This document shows positions 10,411 to 26,900 of a stretch of 64,000 nucleotides of DNA, piece after piece (the stretch's first letter is position 1; every line of letters begins with the position of its first letter). Under the pieces are notes generated by a model, which searched no databases, was not told the DNA's origin, and saw only the letters and a list, made by a program, of their open reading frames with translations. This stretch comes from Cylicocyclus nassatus (Eukaryota > Nematoda > Chromadorea > Rhabditida > Strongylidae): positions 26,763,521 through 26,827,520 of the forward strand of contig CATQJL010000001.1 in assembly GCA_958299035.1 (NCBI GenBank), given 5' to 3'. Made by a program: the position numbers and the translations under genes.

Positions 10411-13400
10411 AAAATACTTGTATTCGCTTTTACCGAAATTATGACCCGTTGTGTCTACGGGGTCCCAAAACGAATTGTGGTGGAGAGGTTGTCATGCGGC
10501 CTCATTGCCATTACGCCTAGTATTCAAAATATAATAGATTAGCATGAAACTGCTTCTTGGGGCAGAAAGATGTGCGTAATACAAGAATCATGATCAGTAC
10601 GTGCCATGATGTTACTGAAGAATCACAAAGATTTATGTAGGTGGCTCATATATTTTTTCGCAAATTGAGCTGTATTGTCTTTTCTTCCGAAAAAAAAATG
10701 CATAAGGCATTTTATATCGAATACTTTAGAAGCTTTTTTATATGTTATACTATCTACAAGATGCACTGAGTTACACATTCACGAAGACATCAGCAGAGAA
10801 TACAGGCAATCCTTACCGTACACCTAGATGATTCATATTCATTTGAGTTTCTGAACCGAAATGATAGTTTATACTGAAAATTTCTCAATTTGTTAATAAA
10901 GGAAAGCTTTCGATATTAACATAGAACGAACTGAATACAGAACTTTGGTTCAGCTCATCCAACTCTCTTTTGATCTCTCCGTCTAGACACCTAACCAAAC
11001 CTGTTTCTCGATTGGCGCCGAATGACGGCGATGACCGTGAAGAAGCCATCATGTGCGATCATTATCCAAAATGATCCAACTACACAACGGTTTGGGTGCA
11101 GCGCCTGTCTTCTCAATATCCTGATTTGTTTCTGAAAACTTACTTCTCTACGTATAATTGTTTGTGAAGAGGTGTTCATCTGCTCCCTCACGTCCACAAC
11201 CTTTCTACACCTTGACATCTGAAAAATGGACCTCTGCTGCAAATATCAAACTCGTAAAAATCTGCGCTTGTGCAGATTATCTACACTCCATCATTTAGAA
11301 AAGAAATACGAAAGTTTTTAAACAAAGCACTGTGAAAGTGCATTTTCTTGAAGGATTTGCTTTTGAAGAAATTCAGCGAATGGCTACGCTGCGCACTTGG
11401 TACTACTTCTTACACAAAACCAAGAAGTTCATTCGGCATTCATGGATATTTTTTGTAGATTATGAAAGAACCTATTGCATTTGGTCACACTAAACTCTTT
11501 GCTGTTTGTTGATATACATGCACTTGCAACACTTCCGTAATCGGACTTTTTAGTCGTGAAAAACTCGTCCATAATTGTCATCGATCACCTTAGATGAATG
11601 ACGTTTGTATTTGCGGTAGTAACCAAAACCTTGATGAATCTACAGATTCTTAGCGAAATACTGCTTCCACGTTAGCTCAAACAGTCACAAAAAGTCAATG
11701 TGAGAATTGAGATAAGTCGACAATCGAGCTCTGGCAGAGCTAGAAGTACAGGAAAAGCTTAAATTCTATCTGACTTGCCTTGAGTAAGAAAGCAGTTGAA
11801 GGGTGTTTGCGCCCCTTAGCACAAGTTTCCATTATGAAGCATTGCTAAAACAAAGTCCCTAAATCTCCTGTCGTGGAAGTTTCTCCACCAGCTTCAAGTG
11901 GGCTTTAAGTCTAACAGATAATCACCCAACGGAAGTTCTAAAACGCATCCGATGCATTCTCGCTCCTCCTTGCAGGTGACTGAGTTTGAACCCAGAATTT
12001 TTATTGACAGTCCAGATACTCGAAAACCTATGTAAAGTAATGCCACTATTGCTCCAATATCTCTAACTTTTTCGTGCACTCAAATTTGGAAAAACAGCAG
12101 ATGGTTATCACATAGTACAAAGTTTGTATTAAAATATGTCTTCATCAAAATATTTCTGCGGCGAAATCTAATTTTCGATGACATGTGGAGGTGAGTTTTA
12201 TTGGGATGAGAAGGAAAAATTTTCTCCGCTAAAATTGATGTCTCTCAAGAAAATGAATATTCAAGGCCAAAAATTTATATTAAAGCCTCGAAGGTTTGCA
12301 GAATACAACGGCATACATGGGAGGAGCGGATTTTACCATTCCTCTTCTCAATTTTCCAAATACTAAGCATGAAAAATATATAGCAATTGTACCCTGTAGA
12401 CAATTGCATATGTCTGTTACATGCAGGAGCAAGTTCAAGGTTCGTAGGTTTAAGACAAATTGCTCTTATGTACTGGCTCCAATTTTTGGGTAAACCAATA
12501 TTTCTGCCATTGTTTGAAAGCCTTCTTATAGAGCTTCCTTGGCTCTTTCGGATGGTACCCATCACACATTTTTTTGAATCCGTCTTAATGCTCCACTATA
12601 AAAAACAATATTCTTTCTCCAACCTATGTAATAGCAATGGAACAAATTTTTTTTAAAGAGTAAATAATGTAGTTTTCTGCTCATGCAGTATTGTGATTCA
12701 ATCACAAACTTCAAAAAGTATGAAAGTTTGAGTGTAGCCAAAATTAATATTTTGCACATCTTGGCAGAAACAAAGCCCTTCCATGCAATTCAAAAGCATA
12801 TTCTCAAAAGGAACTCCTAAGAAAACCGTGGCAAATTTTTGCTATCTTTATTTAAGTGTTCGAAATTTTGAAGTCTTGATCAAAACACTATAATAAATTT
12901 GCGCTAAAATCAATAGAATAGATTTCTATCTTTTTGTGCGTAATTCTGCAAAGACTGCAGCCAAGGCTTTGTCATTCTTCTGCCTGTAGATGCAGAAAAG
13001 CGCAGAACTAGATTCCTTTTAGATAATTCGTCACTAATAGGTTTCTGCTGCTTTTTTGCTTTTAAAGTTCATTACGCATTGTCCAGACCGTCGTAGTCAA
13101 TCCATCTTCATATTAGAATTCGTCATTCCATTATTTATTGTTGAAGTTTGCAGAAAAGATGGGACTGCACTTACAGAATGGGAATGGGTAATGAGAGTAA
13201 GAATGAGAATGGGTAGAACTTTTAGTTTTTGGTGGGCCTTTCCTTCCTAGAACATTGATGTCTTCCAGCATGATGCTTTGTAATCCTATACTTCAGCCTT
13301 ATTACAGACGTCATTTGATCTACTTACCTAGCAAGCACGAGCTGTTTGTATTCTGCATAATTGATGTGTTAGGGATTTGGATAACAAGCAGGTTTTGCGG

Positions 13401-13506
13401 TTTTTTAACCATTCTGGGCTATATCCTAGAAAATGGATAGTACACATTTGCATATTCTAAAAGCTAGTAAAGATTTTAAGATTGTCTAGTAAGTTATCAA
13501 CAAGGT
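10411..13506. other. 3.1 kb without a recognised gene
   Basis: AT-rich DNA with frames up to 96 codons that lack domain signal and conserved splice context. Confidence 0.4.
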
Positions 13507-13688
13507 GTCGTCGGCTGCCATGCGCACTGTGCAGGCCCACATGTTAACAAAATGGAAGTTCGCAAGATCTACAGCATAACTTCAGGCTACTGGCCATTTT
13601 TTTGCTATAATTCACAAAGTTCTTACACTATCGCGCGTCATTTGTGATTCATTATGTGAGCCTGCACGGTGCGCATGGCAGTCGACGG
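13507..13688. mobile_element. MITE, CTGCCATGCGCAC ends
   Basis: About 30-bp imperfect inverted ends (CTGCCATGCGCACTGTGCAG / CTGCACGGTGCGCATGGCAG) enclose about 180 bp of AT-rich DNA. Exact ends and target duplication are unclear. Confidence 0.6.
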
Positions 13689-16679
13689 CAATAACTTATG
13701 AGAAAATCTTTCAGTCTTCGCTAGCTTGGTCGAAAAATAGCTGAAAAATAAGTTCTTTGGCATGCAAATTTATAACAATTTTTTTGTATTTTATCAATGA
13801 TTTTTTGTGGGAAAGTACAAAAAGCTTCCTTCATAACATATCAAATATTTAGGGTTTTCCATCATTACTAAAGACAGTTATGCCTCAACACGGCTAAATT
13901 TCCGAAAGCTCAATTCTTTGAGTTCCTAAACTTCATTTTCATGCTTTAATAGACGTAGAGAACAGCAGCCTGGTAATTGGATACAGAGGAGGTTTCTCTA
14001 TTTAGCAAATAACAATGGAAATTGTGATCTGCCACTTTGAAAATCCAAGTTTGCTCATATTTGCGCACTATAAGAAAATTGGGGTTTCTCACTTTTTTGC
14101 GGATTATTTTCTTTGGAAGATAAGTTCTACTCAAGCAGAAGTTATACTCCAGTTCTCACTGAAATGAAATTTCCAGAGATACCAAACGCTGGACAAAATT
14201 GTGTTTGCAGCATTTGTAAGAACCGCAAAAGCTACCGAATTTATTTATTAGCCGATCTAATACTACATGAGGTATAATAAAAAAAATCTCACCCTAGAAG
14301 CCGTGAAAATGTGTGCGTGGTGTAAAATACCCTTACTAAGCTGCAAATGACTCGACAGCTTACCGCTTCTTCAAACCAGAAAGTGGACAGCAGCCTTTTT
14401 GCAAAAATGAAAACACAGCCCACTTAATTCTTCCATTAGAATCAAGTTTTGCAGGGGGCGATCAAAGCAAAACAACCGCTAGCCGTTAGCATCTAGCATG
14501 TCCGATAGCATCAACTGGTAAACCGGCTAATTTAGCCGCGCTCCGCCCTTGTGAACGCCACAGATCCGTCAGCGATTGTCATCGGTGGTTGTCCTGTGTG
14601 TGAATCTCCGTGTGCCCAACCAGACGTTCTGGTGTCACCTAGCCCTTTCGCCTGTGTTACACAACTCTTCTTTTTCTTTCGGACCAGTGGTTGCAAATCT
14701 CTCACTCCATATTCGGGTTGCACTAGTGAATCTCGTGAATACGTTTACTATCTCTTAATTAGTACCTTGAAAATCGAAGTATTAATTTTCTGATTGAAGG
14801 ATCGTGACGCTACCATAATCATGGGTTAATTCTGTGTTATAAAAAGGCATAAGCATATAGAAAAGGAAAAACGCAAGAAACTTTACCTTTACGTAACTAA
14901 TCGTTAGTTTATATACTCAGTTAATGATTGAAATAACGATAAAGACTGGAAACTCTCTCTACTAGCCTCGAACTTTTCAATTATGCTGAGCAAAAATCTG
15001 ACTTCTCACAAGAAGGAAACAAGCTGACAAGCCTCTTGTATATTTTCGAAAGTTAAAATGTTAGTGGACCGACAAGATTTAATTTCGCTTCTGGCTGCGG
15101 CTCTACAGCTCAATCTTTTTAGTTGAAAGAATTGTGTTGAACAGATGTATTTGATTATTAGCTATATTTTCTGACTTTCGAGCTGAAAGTGAACTTATTT
15201 GTAAATCTGTGAATGAATTGCAAGCCCAGAAAAGAACACTTTCTTCACCCACTCGTTCACCGACTTCGCCAAATCTAGTCGCTGAAAACATAGGCATACT
15301 TACTGGGTTATTGAGTTGTGCGAATAACTTGTTTCTATTTGTGAATAGTTCAAATATTTTTCATACGAAAAAATAACCTTGTAAAGACTTTGTAAAAATC
15401 TAAAGTATCCCAGAAATCGGTGGGCGTGGCCAAAATTTTTGAGGTGCCTCCTCTCTCTAATAAAACCCTCGGAATTCTACTGATAGGAAGAGAGAATACA
15501 AACACAACAACACAACAATATCTGCAGGCTTATTCCCGACTTCACCTCCTGGAGCTTATGCTAAACATAGCGGTCAAAATTACCTGATTTGTCCTACATA
15601 TTGGTCATACCGTACTCTGAATAACATGTGGGCGAGAAGAAATGAGCAAATGCTTTTTTACAAGCAGATCTGCATTTTCTATGATCCGAAAGCCTTTGTA
15701 TTCTCAGCAAGCCCAATGAAGGTGCTTTGAGCACTGTTGTGAGCGAATTATGACAATTTCTTTAGATGATTACAGCGAATTTTGGTCTGGATAAATAGAA
15801 GGGAGAGTGGCAGAAATCTAGGCCTAGTTCTGTTTCCTTATCTAAAAAATTTTCCTAAGATCTGCTGAGATTTGCTCATAAATTCCTTTTTGCTTTGATC
15901 CACTTCCTGTTTCCATCTGTATTAACCTTCGGCCAAACATCACTACCGAATTACGAATGAAAAACAGTTGATTACATCGATGAGGTAAACGTGATGGAGG
16001 GCAAAGGGAATATGGGTAAAATCTGGTCTGACACTGGGCAACCACCTGTCTGCCTCGCTAATTCGTAATGTTTTTTATCGATGCAAAAATGTGAGGGCGA
16101 TCTGGCAGAGTTATATGATGGGTCTGTTCATAATTCTTGCAAATCAAGAATTTAATCTTCCAAATTCCAGCAAATTTGTTTACTTCAGTTATGTTTAGAA
16201 GGCAATTATAAGTACTTCCTAGATTTGCTTGTAATAAAAATTGTATCTGTTTATAACGAAGCCACGCCGTTGAATGCAAATATTTATCCGCTTTTTTCCA
16301 GAATCTGTTCGAAAAAATGCTGAACTGCCTCGAAATTTCACTTTTCTCCCATCTGAGTAAAAGAAACCCTTGCTAATCGGATGTTTATGAACAGAATTTT
16401 TTTTGGAACATTTTGATTTTGTCCCTTATAGAACGTCTAATATGCTTTATGGATTAGAACGTATTATAAAAAGTATGTAATAAAAATTGGAACATTTTCC
16501 AAATATCTTCAAGCATGTTTATCTTTTGGTGCGAGACTTATGAACTAGATTTATAGTTTCGTCACTACTTTTATATTTTCTGAGCTCTATATTTTTTGGA
16601 ATATTTAAAATTATTAGGATGACTCACAATTTTTTACCGTTGTTACCTTAAACACTTTTCGAGAACTTGCGCACCGACA
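13689..16679. other. 3 kb without a recognised gene
   Basis: Only short frames; no domain, RNA gene or terminal-repeat pair was recognised. Confidence 0.4.
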
Positions 16680-16689
16680 AAAGATACAT

Positions 16690-17040
16690 AATCTATTATA
16701 TTACTTCTGTGTGTCTGAGCTATATGATCACGTGCATGGGAGGAGCTCAGAATGTCTAGGGGCGGAGTTTGTCATTTTGCTCCGTTCATTTTATTTTATC
16801 ATTGCCATGGAAAAGTGCGAAAGTGTAGTTTGAATGTTCGATGTGTTATATGCTAGGAAAAATGGGGAATTTTTGAGATTTTTTTGGGCGGGGTTACGGT
16901 TTTTGATAGTAAAATTCATTTTCGAGTGCTATCAGATTTCAGCTCAAAACTTTATGTAGAATATGATTTGAGCCTTTTGATAGCCGTCTTGTAGAGTTTG
17001 ATTTGCCCTGTAAAATAATTATTACTCAAGCCACATCAAT
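16690..17040 (+). repeat. Diverged dispersed repeat, copy A
   Basis: This resembles 19030-19330 over several hundred bases: GGAGGA...CTAGGGKCGGAGTTTG, then TCCATTTT/TTTATTT, then TCTTGTAGAGTTTG near the end of both. The two copies bracket the TIR element at 17112-18030. Divergence is high and the class is unknown. Confidence 0.4.
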
Positions 17041-17111
17041 TGAATAAAAGATAGATACAAAAAGATGGCAGTTGTAGTAAAAATGGTAAAAAATTATGAG
17101 ACACCCTAATA

Positions 17112-18030
17112 TTAGGTTGTTGCATAAGTTCTGTCCGATTTGAATTTTTTGAGTTCAAAATGTCATAACTTCTTTCAAAGTCATCTTTTTTCCAAGGTCT
17201 TAGTTTCTATGTGTTGAGCAGTTCCTTGGCTATAGAACGCATACTGAGACCTGCGCAAATCCTTGTTAAGGAAGAAGCAAGAATGCAAAAACTTCGCAGC
17301 CTTTTTCTTCGAATCTGTCTTTTTTGACATGGTAACGCTCCCTTATGAGAATTGATAAGCATCTCTTCTAACGATGGATAGATAGAGAAATTTTCGTAGA
17401 TTATTATGCAACATAAAAGAGCCCATAGGGTCTGCGCTGCCGAGAGATTTTTTTGACCGAACAAAAAATTAGCCACTTTTTGACCTCGCTTCAGCACATG
17501 TGTGCATGCCTATTTATGAATTATGAGCATTTTATAACTGAAGTGAGCGCCGAAAAGGAACTGCTGGATGGGCCCTGTCAGCTCTTGCTTTGCCCTAGCA
17601 CCTCCAACTTTGAGCTTATCGATTACTTCTATTCGCAGAAAGTTATTGCTGTAAAACATCTATACCAAAGATTAATGTTCGACGATAAATTTTACTAGCA
17701 AGACGTTTTCTTCATGGAACCGAACTTCTGCATATACTAGCATTCTATACTCTTATTCCGCAGCCAATGAAAGAACTTGACTTGAAGGGCGCATTGTGGA
17801 GATTTCCTCGCAAGAACATATTTCTAGGGTGAGAACGTACCTCGGCCACTTAGAGATTTTAGGCCTGAAATCTCCGCACACTAAGAAATTTATTGAAATC
17901 TGATATGCGTTAGAAAGCGCAAGGAAAGTCAGTGATACCAACAATATTGCATTAGAGATGAAATTCTCTTAGAACAGCTGCTTCAAACATGAGGCAAAAA
18001 AAATCGGACAGAACTTATGCAACAACCTAA
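17112..18030. mobile_element. Mariner-like MITE, TTAGGTTGTTGCATAAGTTC ends
   Basis: Inverted ends of about 28 bp (TTAGGTTGTTGCATAAGTTC at 17112, its complement ending at 18030), flanked by TA. Length 919 bp. No transposase is encoded. The copy at 34125-35346 is the same family in inverted orientation, and the two together define the empty sites of two further insertions in that copy. Confidence 0.85.
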
Positions 18031-21000
18031 TATATGATCAAATCATGAGAGCTTTGGGATACATTTGTCTCATATCCATATGATTTTTTCTTTTCTTCAC
18101 TGTGTGGAGCCAAAGTGTGCAGTGCGATTCTGTGCACTACTGCACTTTTTCCAGAGCCACTGCGGTAAATTACCCTTTTCCTTTCAAGTGTCCATTTCCG
18201 CCCGAAGCGGGCTATACCCTCCAAAATGACGCGAGTCCGTGAGAGATTCTGGGGCTAAGATAGGGCGTGGGAATACGTCACGTCCAGGATGCTTATAAGG
18301 AGAGTGGGCCGTTAGTCCAGTAGCTCTTCATTTGCAGTTAAAGCGCAGTCCATTGTCCTAAAGGTTCTTTTACAGGATAGAAGGTAAGTGCTTCTCCAAA
18401 TGGACTCTACCTTCACGTCATAAGCTGAATCGCCTTATCAGCCTTCGCTTCCTTATCAGTAAGCTTAACATAACACAGCTTTCTGCAAGTTCTTCCTATC
18501 AGCCAAAAAACTGAACAGCAACACGAGTAGTGAAAGCTCTTTTGTGGGCAATCAAAGGTCACAGTTTTTCTCGACTGTTCTGTGTTCTTCCATTTTCTGT
18601 TGTCTGACCTTGCTCGTAAACGGCGTAGTGACATGTGACAACTTTTCGCGTGAAGTCAAAATTCCATAGTCTGAAATAAAGGGTTAATAATGTAGCAAAC
18701 CAGCTCCAGGGTTTTCCGCTGGCAAATCCAGTAGATCTTCCAATATTTTGAGAAAAATCGAAGTTGCCTTTTTCGAGTCTAGAATTGATATTTCTCAAAA
18801 AAGAGCATTTATAAGGCCGGAAATTTCTTGTTATTTCTCATGGACTATCATTATTTGCTATGCATTTTAACTACAAAGCTTAAACATGCAATTATATCTA
18901 TTTGAATGCGTTCAACAAATTTTTCATAACTTAAATGAAAGCCGCTTTGTCGGGTTTTTTGGCTAAATATGAAATTTTTTTGATAAAAGAGCCTTATAAG
19001 TCGAAATTCTATAGCTGGGATTTCGAGTGTTTATAGTGCATTACTGCATATATTGGAGGAACTTAAGATTGCTAGGGTCGGAGTTTGCCAATTTCCTTTC
19101 TCCATTTTTTATTTGATTTTTGACCTTAGAAAAAAGCAAGCGTTTATTATGGATGAGTGCATGTATGGATGCATGTATCTGCTATGGAGTAAGTGAGAAT
19201 GCTTTGGGATTTCTGAAGAAAAAGTTAATTGTTACTTCAAGAATTTTTACGTGGAATTCTAAAAATCTGCGTTAATCACGACTTATGCTAATGTTCAAAG
19301 AGTATCTTGTAGAGTTTGTTTTGCTTTTTCGAATTGGTGCCCCACATTACTTTTTCGGGGTTTGTCTTGTGTTTCGCCATGGAAAGCGACCTTTTTGAAA
19401 ACTCGTATTTTACAGCTTTATTTTTCAACATTACCCTTTCTAGAACAATCACAAGAGATGGTCCAAATCTTCTGCAAACTTAAAAATTTAGTGTTCAACG
19501 GTCTAACTTGTTCTGTTAGATCATAAAAATTGAAAGAGGTTACCGCGATCAGATTATCTAAAGTATTTCAAAGTGGTTGTACGTCAAAGATTTTAGAGAT
19601 TTTCGCATATTTTCCAGTTATTCAAATTTGCACATGACTTTTGTGAACTATAGAAGTGCCACAGATTGAAGCGATAATCTCGTAGTGGGCGAATGTTCTT
19701 CGCATATCGACCTAACAGTTTCGAATGTCCTAAGCTATATGTAGTTCTAGGTCTTTATGCCCCCCCCCCCTCCTGTTTTATCCACGAGAAAAATTTTTGC
19801 AGAAGGTAAATTTTTAGCTTTTTCTATTCTATCTTGCTTTTATGCCATTCTCATACTCCGACTTGCTTTATGCCTGCTAAATCTTACCCTACCGTCCCAT
19901 CCACAAGGGAAGATTGAAGTTACCGAATATTTCTTCTCCTACCACATCAGCGTTCCCCGTAACTCATTTAACTCATTTGTATTTATCTTTTTTCTCATTC
20001 TCGCGTCATTCTCTTCATATCTAAGTGTTTTATGCTCTCCCGCTAGATGATTGTGCACATATGCATCCATTACTCCACGACAGAGAGCCGAATACTCAAA
20101 GCACGAGTTTCCTCTCTCGGTTATTATATGGCTGTGTTTCTTAGTTGATAAACGGCTGTCTGGTGATGTCATATAGAAGGTTTTCTGAGATTGTGAGCAT
20201 AGGTTATGCTATTCAGGTTTCCGTCAACACAGGAATCTTTATCATAGTGAAACTTATCTTATCTAATACAAATTTTTCAAGCTTTTGATCCAGGATGTGA
20301 AATGCAGTAGATGATGTATAGAAAAATGCTCAGCACGATGCTGTTTTTGTTTCTCGTCTAAAAAAATCAGCATAAATGATGCCATCAATCTCTCTCTAGC
20401 TCTTCTTACTTAAACAATCCCTTTGATTTGGGCGCTAGGGATTGAAGCTTTATAATAGAAGGCAAAAAATTACACATTCTAGTTCCTTAATCTGAAAATT
20501 GAGCTAAATTGCTTGAGAGCTTCATCCTTTGTTGTACACAAACTTTGGAAAATAACCTAAAAAGGTCACGTTCGAAACACAGGCCAAAGAATAGGAACAA
20601 AGTAAAAACGTTCTTGTCCTTAAGGTTATGGCTTTTCAGAACTTCCTTTCTCTGAGCCCATTTTCACGCATCGAGGCGTTAAGCTCTTGAGTGGTAGACA
20701 AAGTGTAATGTACTCACTATTCTTAGAAACAGCGATATATTCCACAGGGTGAATTCTTAGAGGGTGAATTCTATATCTACAGTAATTATTTCTGTTACTA
20801 TAATGAATGATGATTACGAGTCTCGACATTTCGGAATGTAGAATCAGTTCCATTTAACTACTTTCGCTAGTGTTTAACTAGCTATTCCTTAACGTCCACG
20901 ATGTTCATGTTCCCGAAACCATGAAAAAATTTCTAGAGGATTTTAGCATGAACATGTATCTATTACGGTAGTTGAACAATATACTGAGAATACATAGCAA

Positions 21001-21246
21001 TAATGCAAATGGTTACTTCCATTCAAAAGCAAAACCTTGGAGCCAAACCTAGACTGTCTGAGCCCATACTGTATCTTTTCCAATGCTTGACTAACTGATT
21101 TAAAGCGATAGAGTTTGATCCTTGACTGACTGATAATTTTCCTGATTAGTACTTTCTGTATGTCACATATCGTTTCTTACAAAGGATTCTCGCTTTCGCT
21201 AAGCCGCAAACGCCATAAAAACTTCAAGAACCATTTGTAGGTAATA
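18031..21246. other. Intergenic, no gene seen; includes repeat copy B (19030-19330)
   Basis: Contains the second copy of the 16690-17040 repeat, a C10 tract at 19761-19770, and the presumed promoter region of the following GTP cyclohydrolase gene. No other exon was recognised. Confidence 0.4.
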
Positions 21247-23722
<2,476 letters not shown>

Positions 23723-25701
23723 ATCCTGGTCGACGGCGCACTTGGTATTCATTACGGTATTTCTAGACATCTATTCAAGATAAAGTCGGTATCACGGGTC
23801 TAAGATCCGTTTCATGTATGTACTGTGTATGTGTAACTATCTCTAGTTGATGCTTTTTCGAAGCTGTTTTGGCATGTGATCATCCAGTGAATAAAATGTT
23901 CATCTGATAGAAAGTTTAATGTTCAATGAAGAGTGTGTCACTTTGATGAGAAGTAGCTGCAGATTTCGACTAGGCTGCTTACCCTTTCGGAAAAAAGACC
24001 TCAAAAAAGGCCCCATATATTTGAATCCTTGCAGCCTCCCCCAATGGAAAGTGAACATTGTCTCACATTGGAGGAAAGAAAAATGAGACATAAATAATAA
24101 AAGCAACTTTTGAAGACGAGGAAAAACGCTGCGATAAGTTCGAAACCTTTCGTTGAGGTATGTCAAGTCGCAGGTAATCGCTTTAGTGTCGTCCGTTCGA
24201 ACTTGGGAAAAACGAGGGAAGACTGGTGTCTCTGTTTCATTTTCTCAAAAGCAGTCATTCGGAAGCTTCGGTGACCAAGAAGAAGATGAACAGACAAAAA
24301 ATTTTGCTATGGAAACCAATAGTCTTGTTTTTCTAAAGTCAGAATGCGCGCCAATGCCGATCGTCCTCGAATTTTAGACTCCCTCCTTCTTCACAGTTTC
24401 GGGTGTTGTCTGATTTGTTTTGCTAACCATGCAAAAGTCCTAGTCACGTATAGAATTATATTATTATGTCGTTGAGGAACAAAGAAAAAATGCACTTTTC
24501 CAGCCTTATGCAAAATAAATATTTCTCCAAAAAAGCTTGACAACGATGTTTACGTCACAGACAAATGCAAGATCTATCAAATGCACGGAAACACCGCGTA
24601 AACAGAACTAAACTAGAGGAGAAGTAAGAAACATTCAAAAACATGGTTTTGCAAGCTTTTTCCAGATCAAAAATGGAGTTCGGCGACGTTGTAAGCGCAA
24701 AGATCAAGAGCTGCAAGATGACATGCAATTTGCTAGAATTAAGAACAACAGGGTACCTTAGTCAAGCGGAATAACGACGTTCTCGAATAACAGAGGCGCA
24801 GACGCGCAAAGGAAAAAGTGGAGAAGCGGCGAGACATTTGGCTCTAGTCGGGAATCTCTGCAAATTCTTAACAAGGCCCTGCAAACACAGAGATTTCTTG
24901 ATGATACTTACTATGGACAATTTGGTACTATTTACAACCAGACTCGGAATTACGAACCTCAAAGTACTATCCTTCGAAGCTTGCTTCTCTAAGGATAACA
25001 AAAAGTTGAGTTGGAAACATCCTGAAGCGCAAAACCCACTTCTCTTTGAACAAGCCATGAATTTAAGTTTAGATTTTAGTAGTTAATCGAAATTTCGTTG
25101 ATGTATGCGAAAACTTTTGCATCGATCTAATAAGTATAGTAGGTTAAATAGAATTGGCATGCTAACAGAATCTACGAAACTTCAGCGGATATTTGGCTCG
25201 AATTTTTTTTTTGCAAAAGTAGTACCGAAGATGAATTTTTTTACAATCGTTAACATGGACACCCGAACATAAATTAGCACAACGTCAGGGATTTCCAGTG
25301 TTGAGCCATTCAAAATCTGTGAAAAAATCGTTGAAAATGATGGGAAGCTCAATTCTTCGGTCATGACAAAGTTTTGCTCCAAAACAGTCAAAACCGCAAT
25401 AAGTCATGTTTCTCATATTCCATATGGATTCTGTGTATGTACTCGATAGAGCGATGCAATCCCTACAAAGTAGCGTTTTGATTGGCATATTTGAACTATG
25501 CGAAGTTGTAACCAAAAACTAGAAAAACCCAACTGTTCAAAAAATCGAAAAAAAAGTCGAAACTCCGCCAGAAAAAAATTTGAAACATCTGCAGCTTGCT
25601 CAGTAGATACACCTACAATCATACGCACATATGTACACTTATCCCATATGAAAATCGAGAAGATGGAAGTTACCTTACGTCCGACAAAGCGATGATCACA
25701 C
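23723..25701. other. Downstream of the GTP cyclohydrolase gene; no gene recognised
   Basis: A 74-codon plus frame at 24153-24377 and a 98-codon minus frame at 24762-25058 have no domain signal. Polyadenylation is probably near AATAAA at 23889. Confidence 0.4.
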
Positions 25702-25968
25702 TAGGGTTCCCTCATACTGCACCGCAGGACGCAGCAGCCTGCCGCAGCACGCGGCAGCAAGCCGCAGCACGCCGCGTCCTGCGGCGTGTCGCTGCAGTCG
25801 CAGTGAAAATATAGCTCGCTCGCTGTAAAGGAACACTCTCGGAGAACACGAACTGCAGCAAATATAGACATACATCCATAACCGGAATCTGTGCTGTTGT
25901 GAGCGTATATTTCCAGTGCACCTGCAGCAGCGCACGCCGCTCCTGCGGCGTAGCATGAAGGAATCCTA
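25702..25968. mobile_element. MITE, TAGGRTTCCYTCAT ends, GC-rich arms
   Basis: Inverted ends TAGGGTTCCCTCATACTGCA / TACGCCGCAGGA complement enclose 267 bp. The left arm holds a CCGCAGCACG-type tandem array. TA may be the target duplication if the ends are taken as GGGTTCC. Overlapping frames are low complexity. Confidence 0.65.
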
Positions 25969-26453
25969 ACGCCTCAAGGTCAAAAGATCGCTCAGTAATA
26001 AGTTTCTCTTCTATAATGCAAAGGCAACATGTTCCGAATGGTAGACTTCTAGACCTGTATAGTGGTAGAGGCGAAACAAAGTACCCCTTACATCAATACT
26101 TGCTATATTCATAATTTCTCCTCTGTCACTTTACATCCTTCACTATTTATCCAACACTTGAGAACTATCGTCCAAGCCTGCGCAACTTGTAATGAGATTA
26201 GCCAATGAGCGGGATGAGTGAGCGAAGCCGCCTAAAAAATGCAAGGGCGCCTTGGAGGGGTAAGTACCCGTATAAGGAAAGGCGGCGAGGCTTTGGGAAC
26301 TCCTGGGCTGCCGCCCATTCTGTCCAGGAGTACTATCCGACTCAGCTAGGCAAGGCACATTGATGTGTAGGTGCAAAGCCTACGAGATTACGCTAGATAT
26401 GGTCCCAATATACTTTTTAAAATCTTCTTTAGATGAATTAGTCAGTATGCTTG
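25969..26453. other. No gene seen
   Basis: Contains a GC-rich stretch at 26200-26340 without recognised features. Confidence 0.35.
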
Positions 26454-26863
26454 AAGGCAGTGTCCGGGCAAGATGGGAGTTTTGGGATTTCAGTGCCATG
26501 CGAGTGCCCCCTCCCCCCTCAAACACAACATCGCGCAAGTACGACGTCATAACGCTCGGCCTAAAGCAAGAAAAACGACTGGAAACTGGGGATTCTTACG
26601 CCTTGGGACTGGGCCCTTTGACCTGTTCGAGTTCCTGCTATGCGGAGGAGTACGCATGCCGCCGCAGTTAGAATGTGGAGTCCCGCAGAGACTCTGCGTC
26701 TCTGCCTTGATGGGGACCGTCAAATTTCAAATTGTGCAGCTTTGGAAAATGTATGTTCTTGCCGTTTTCGCGCCTTCTAATGCGGATTTTCGGATTCAGC
26801 GTTGCGGATAAACCCCGGTAAGTGGATTTTCTAGAAATCGGACTTTTGCCCGGACACTGCCTT
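26454..26863. mobile_element. TIR element, AAGGCAGTGTCCGGGCAA ends
   Basis: Eighteen-bp perfect inverted ends enclose about 410 bp. The frames over 26360-26811 have no recognised domain. No clear target duplication was found. Confidence 0.65.
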
Positions 26864-26900
26864 TTTTATCTTCAGGAAAAGGGAAATCACGCACTTATAA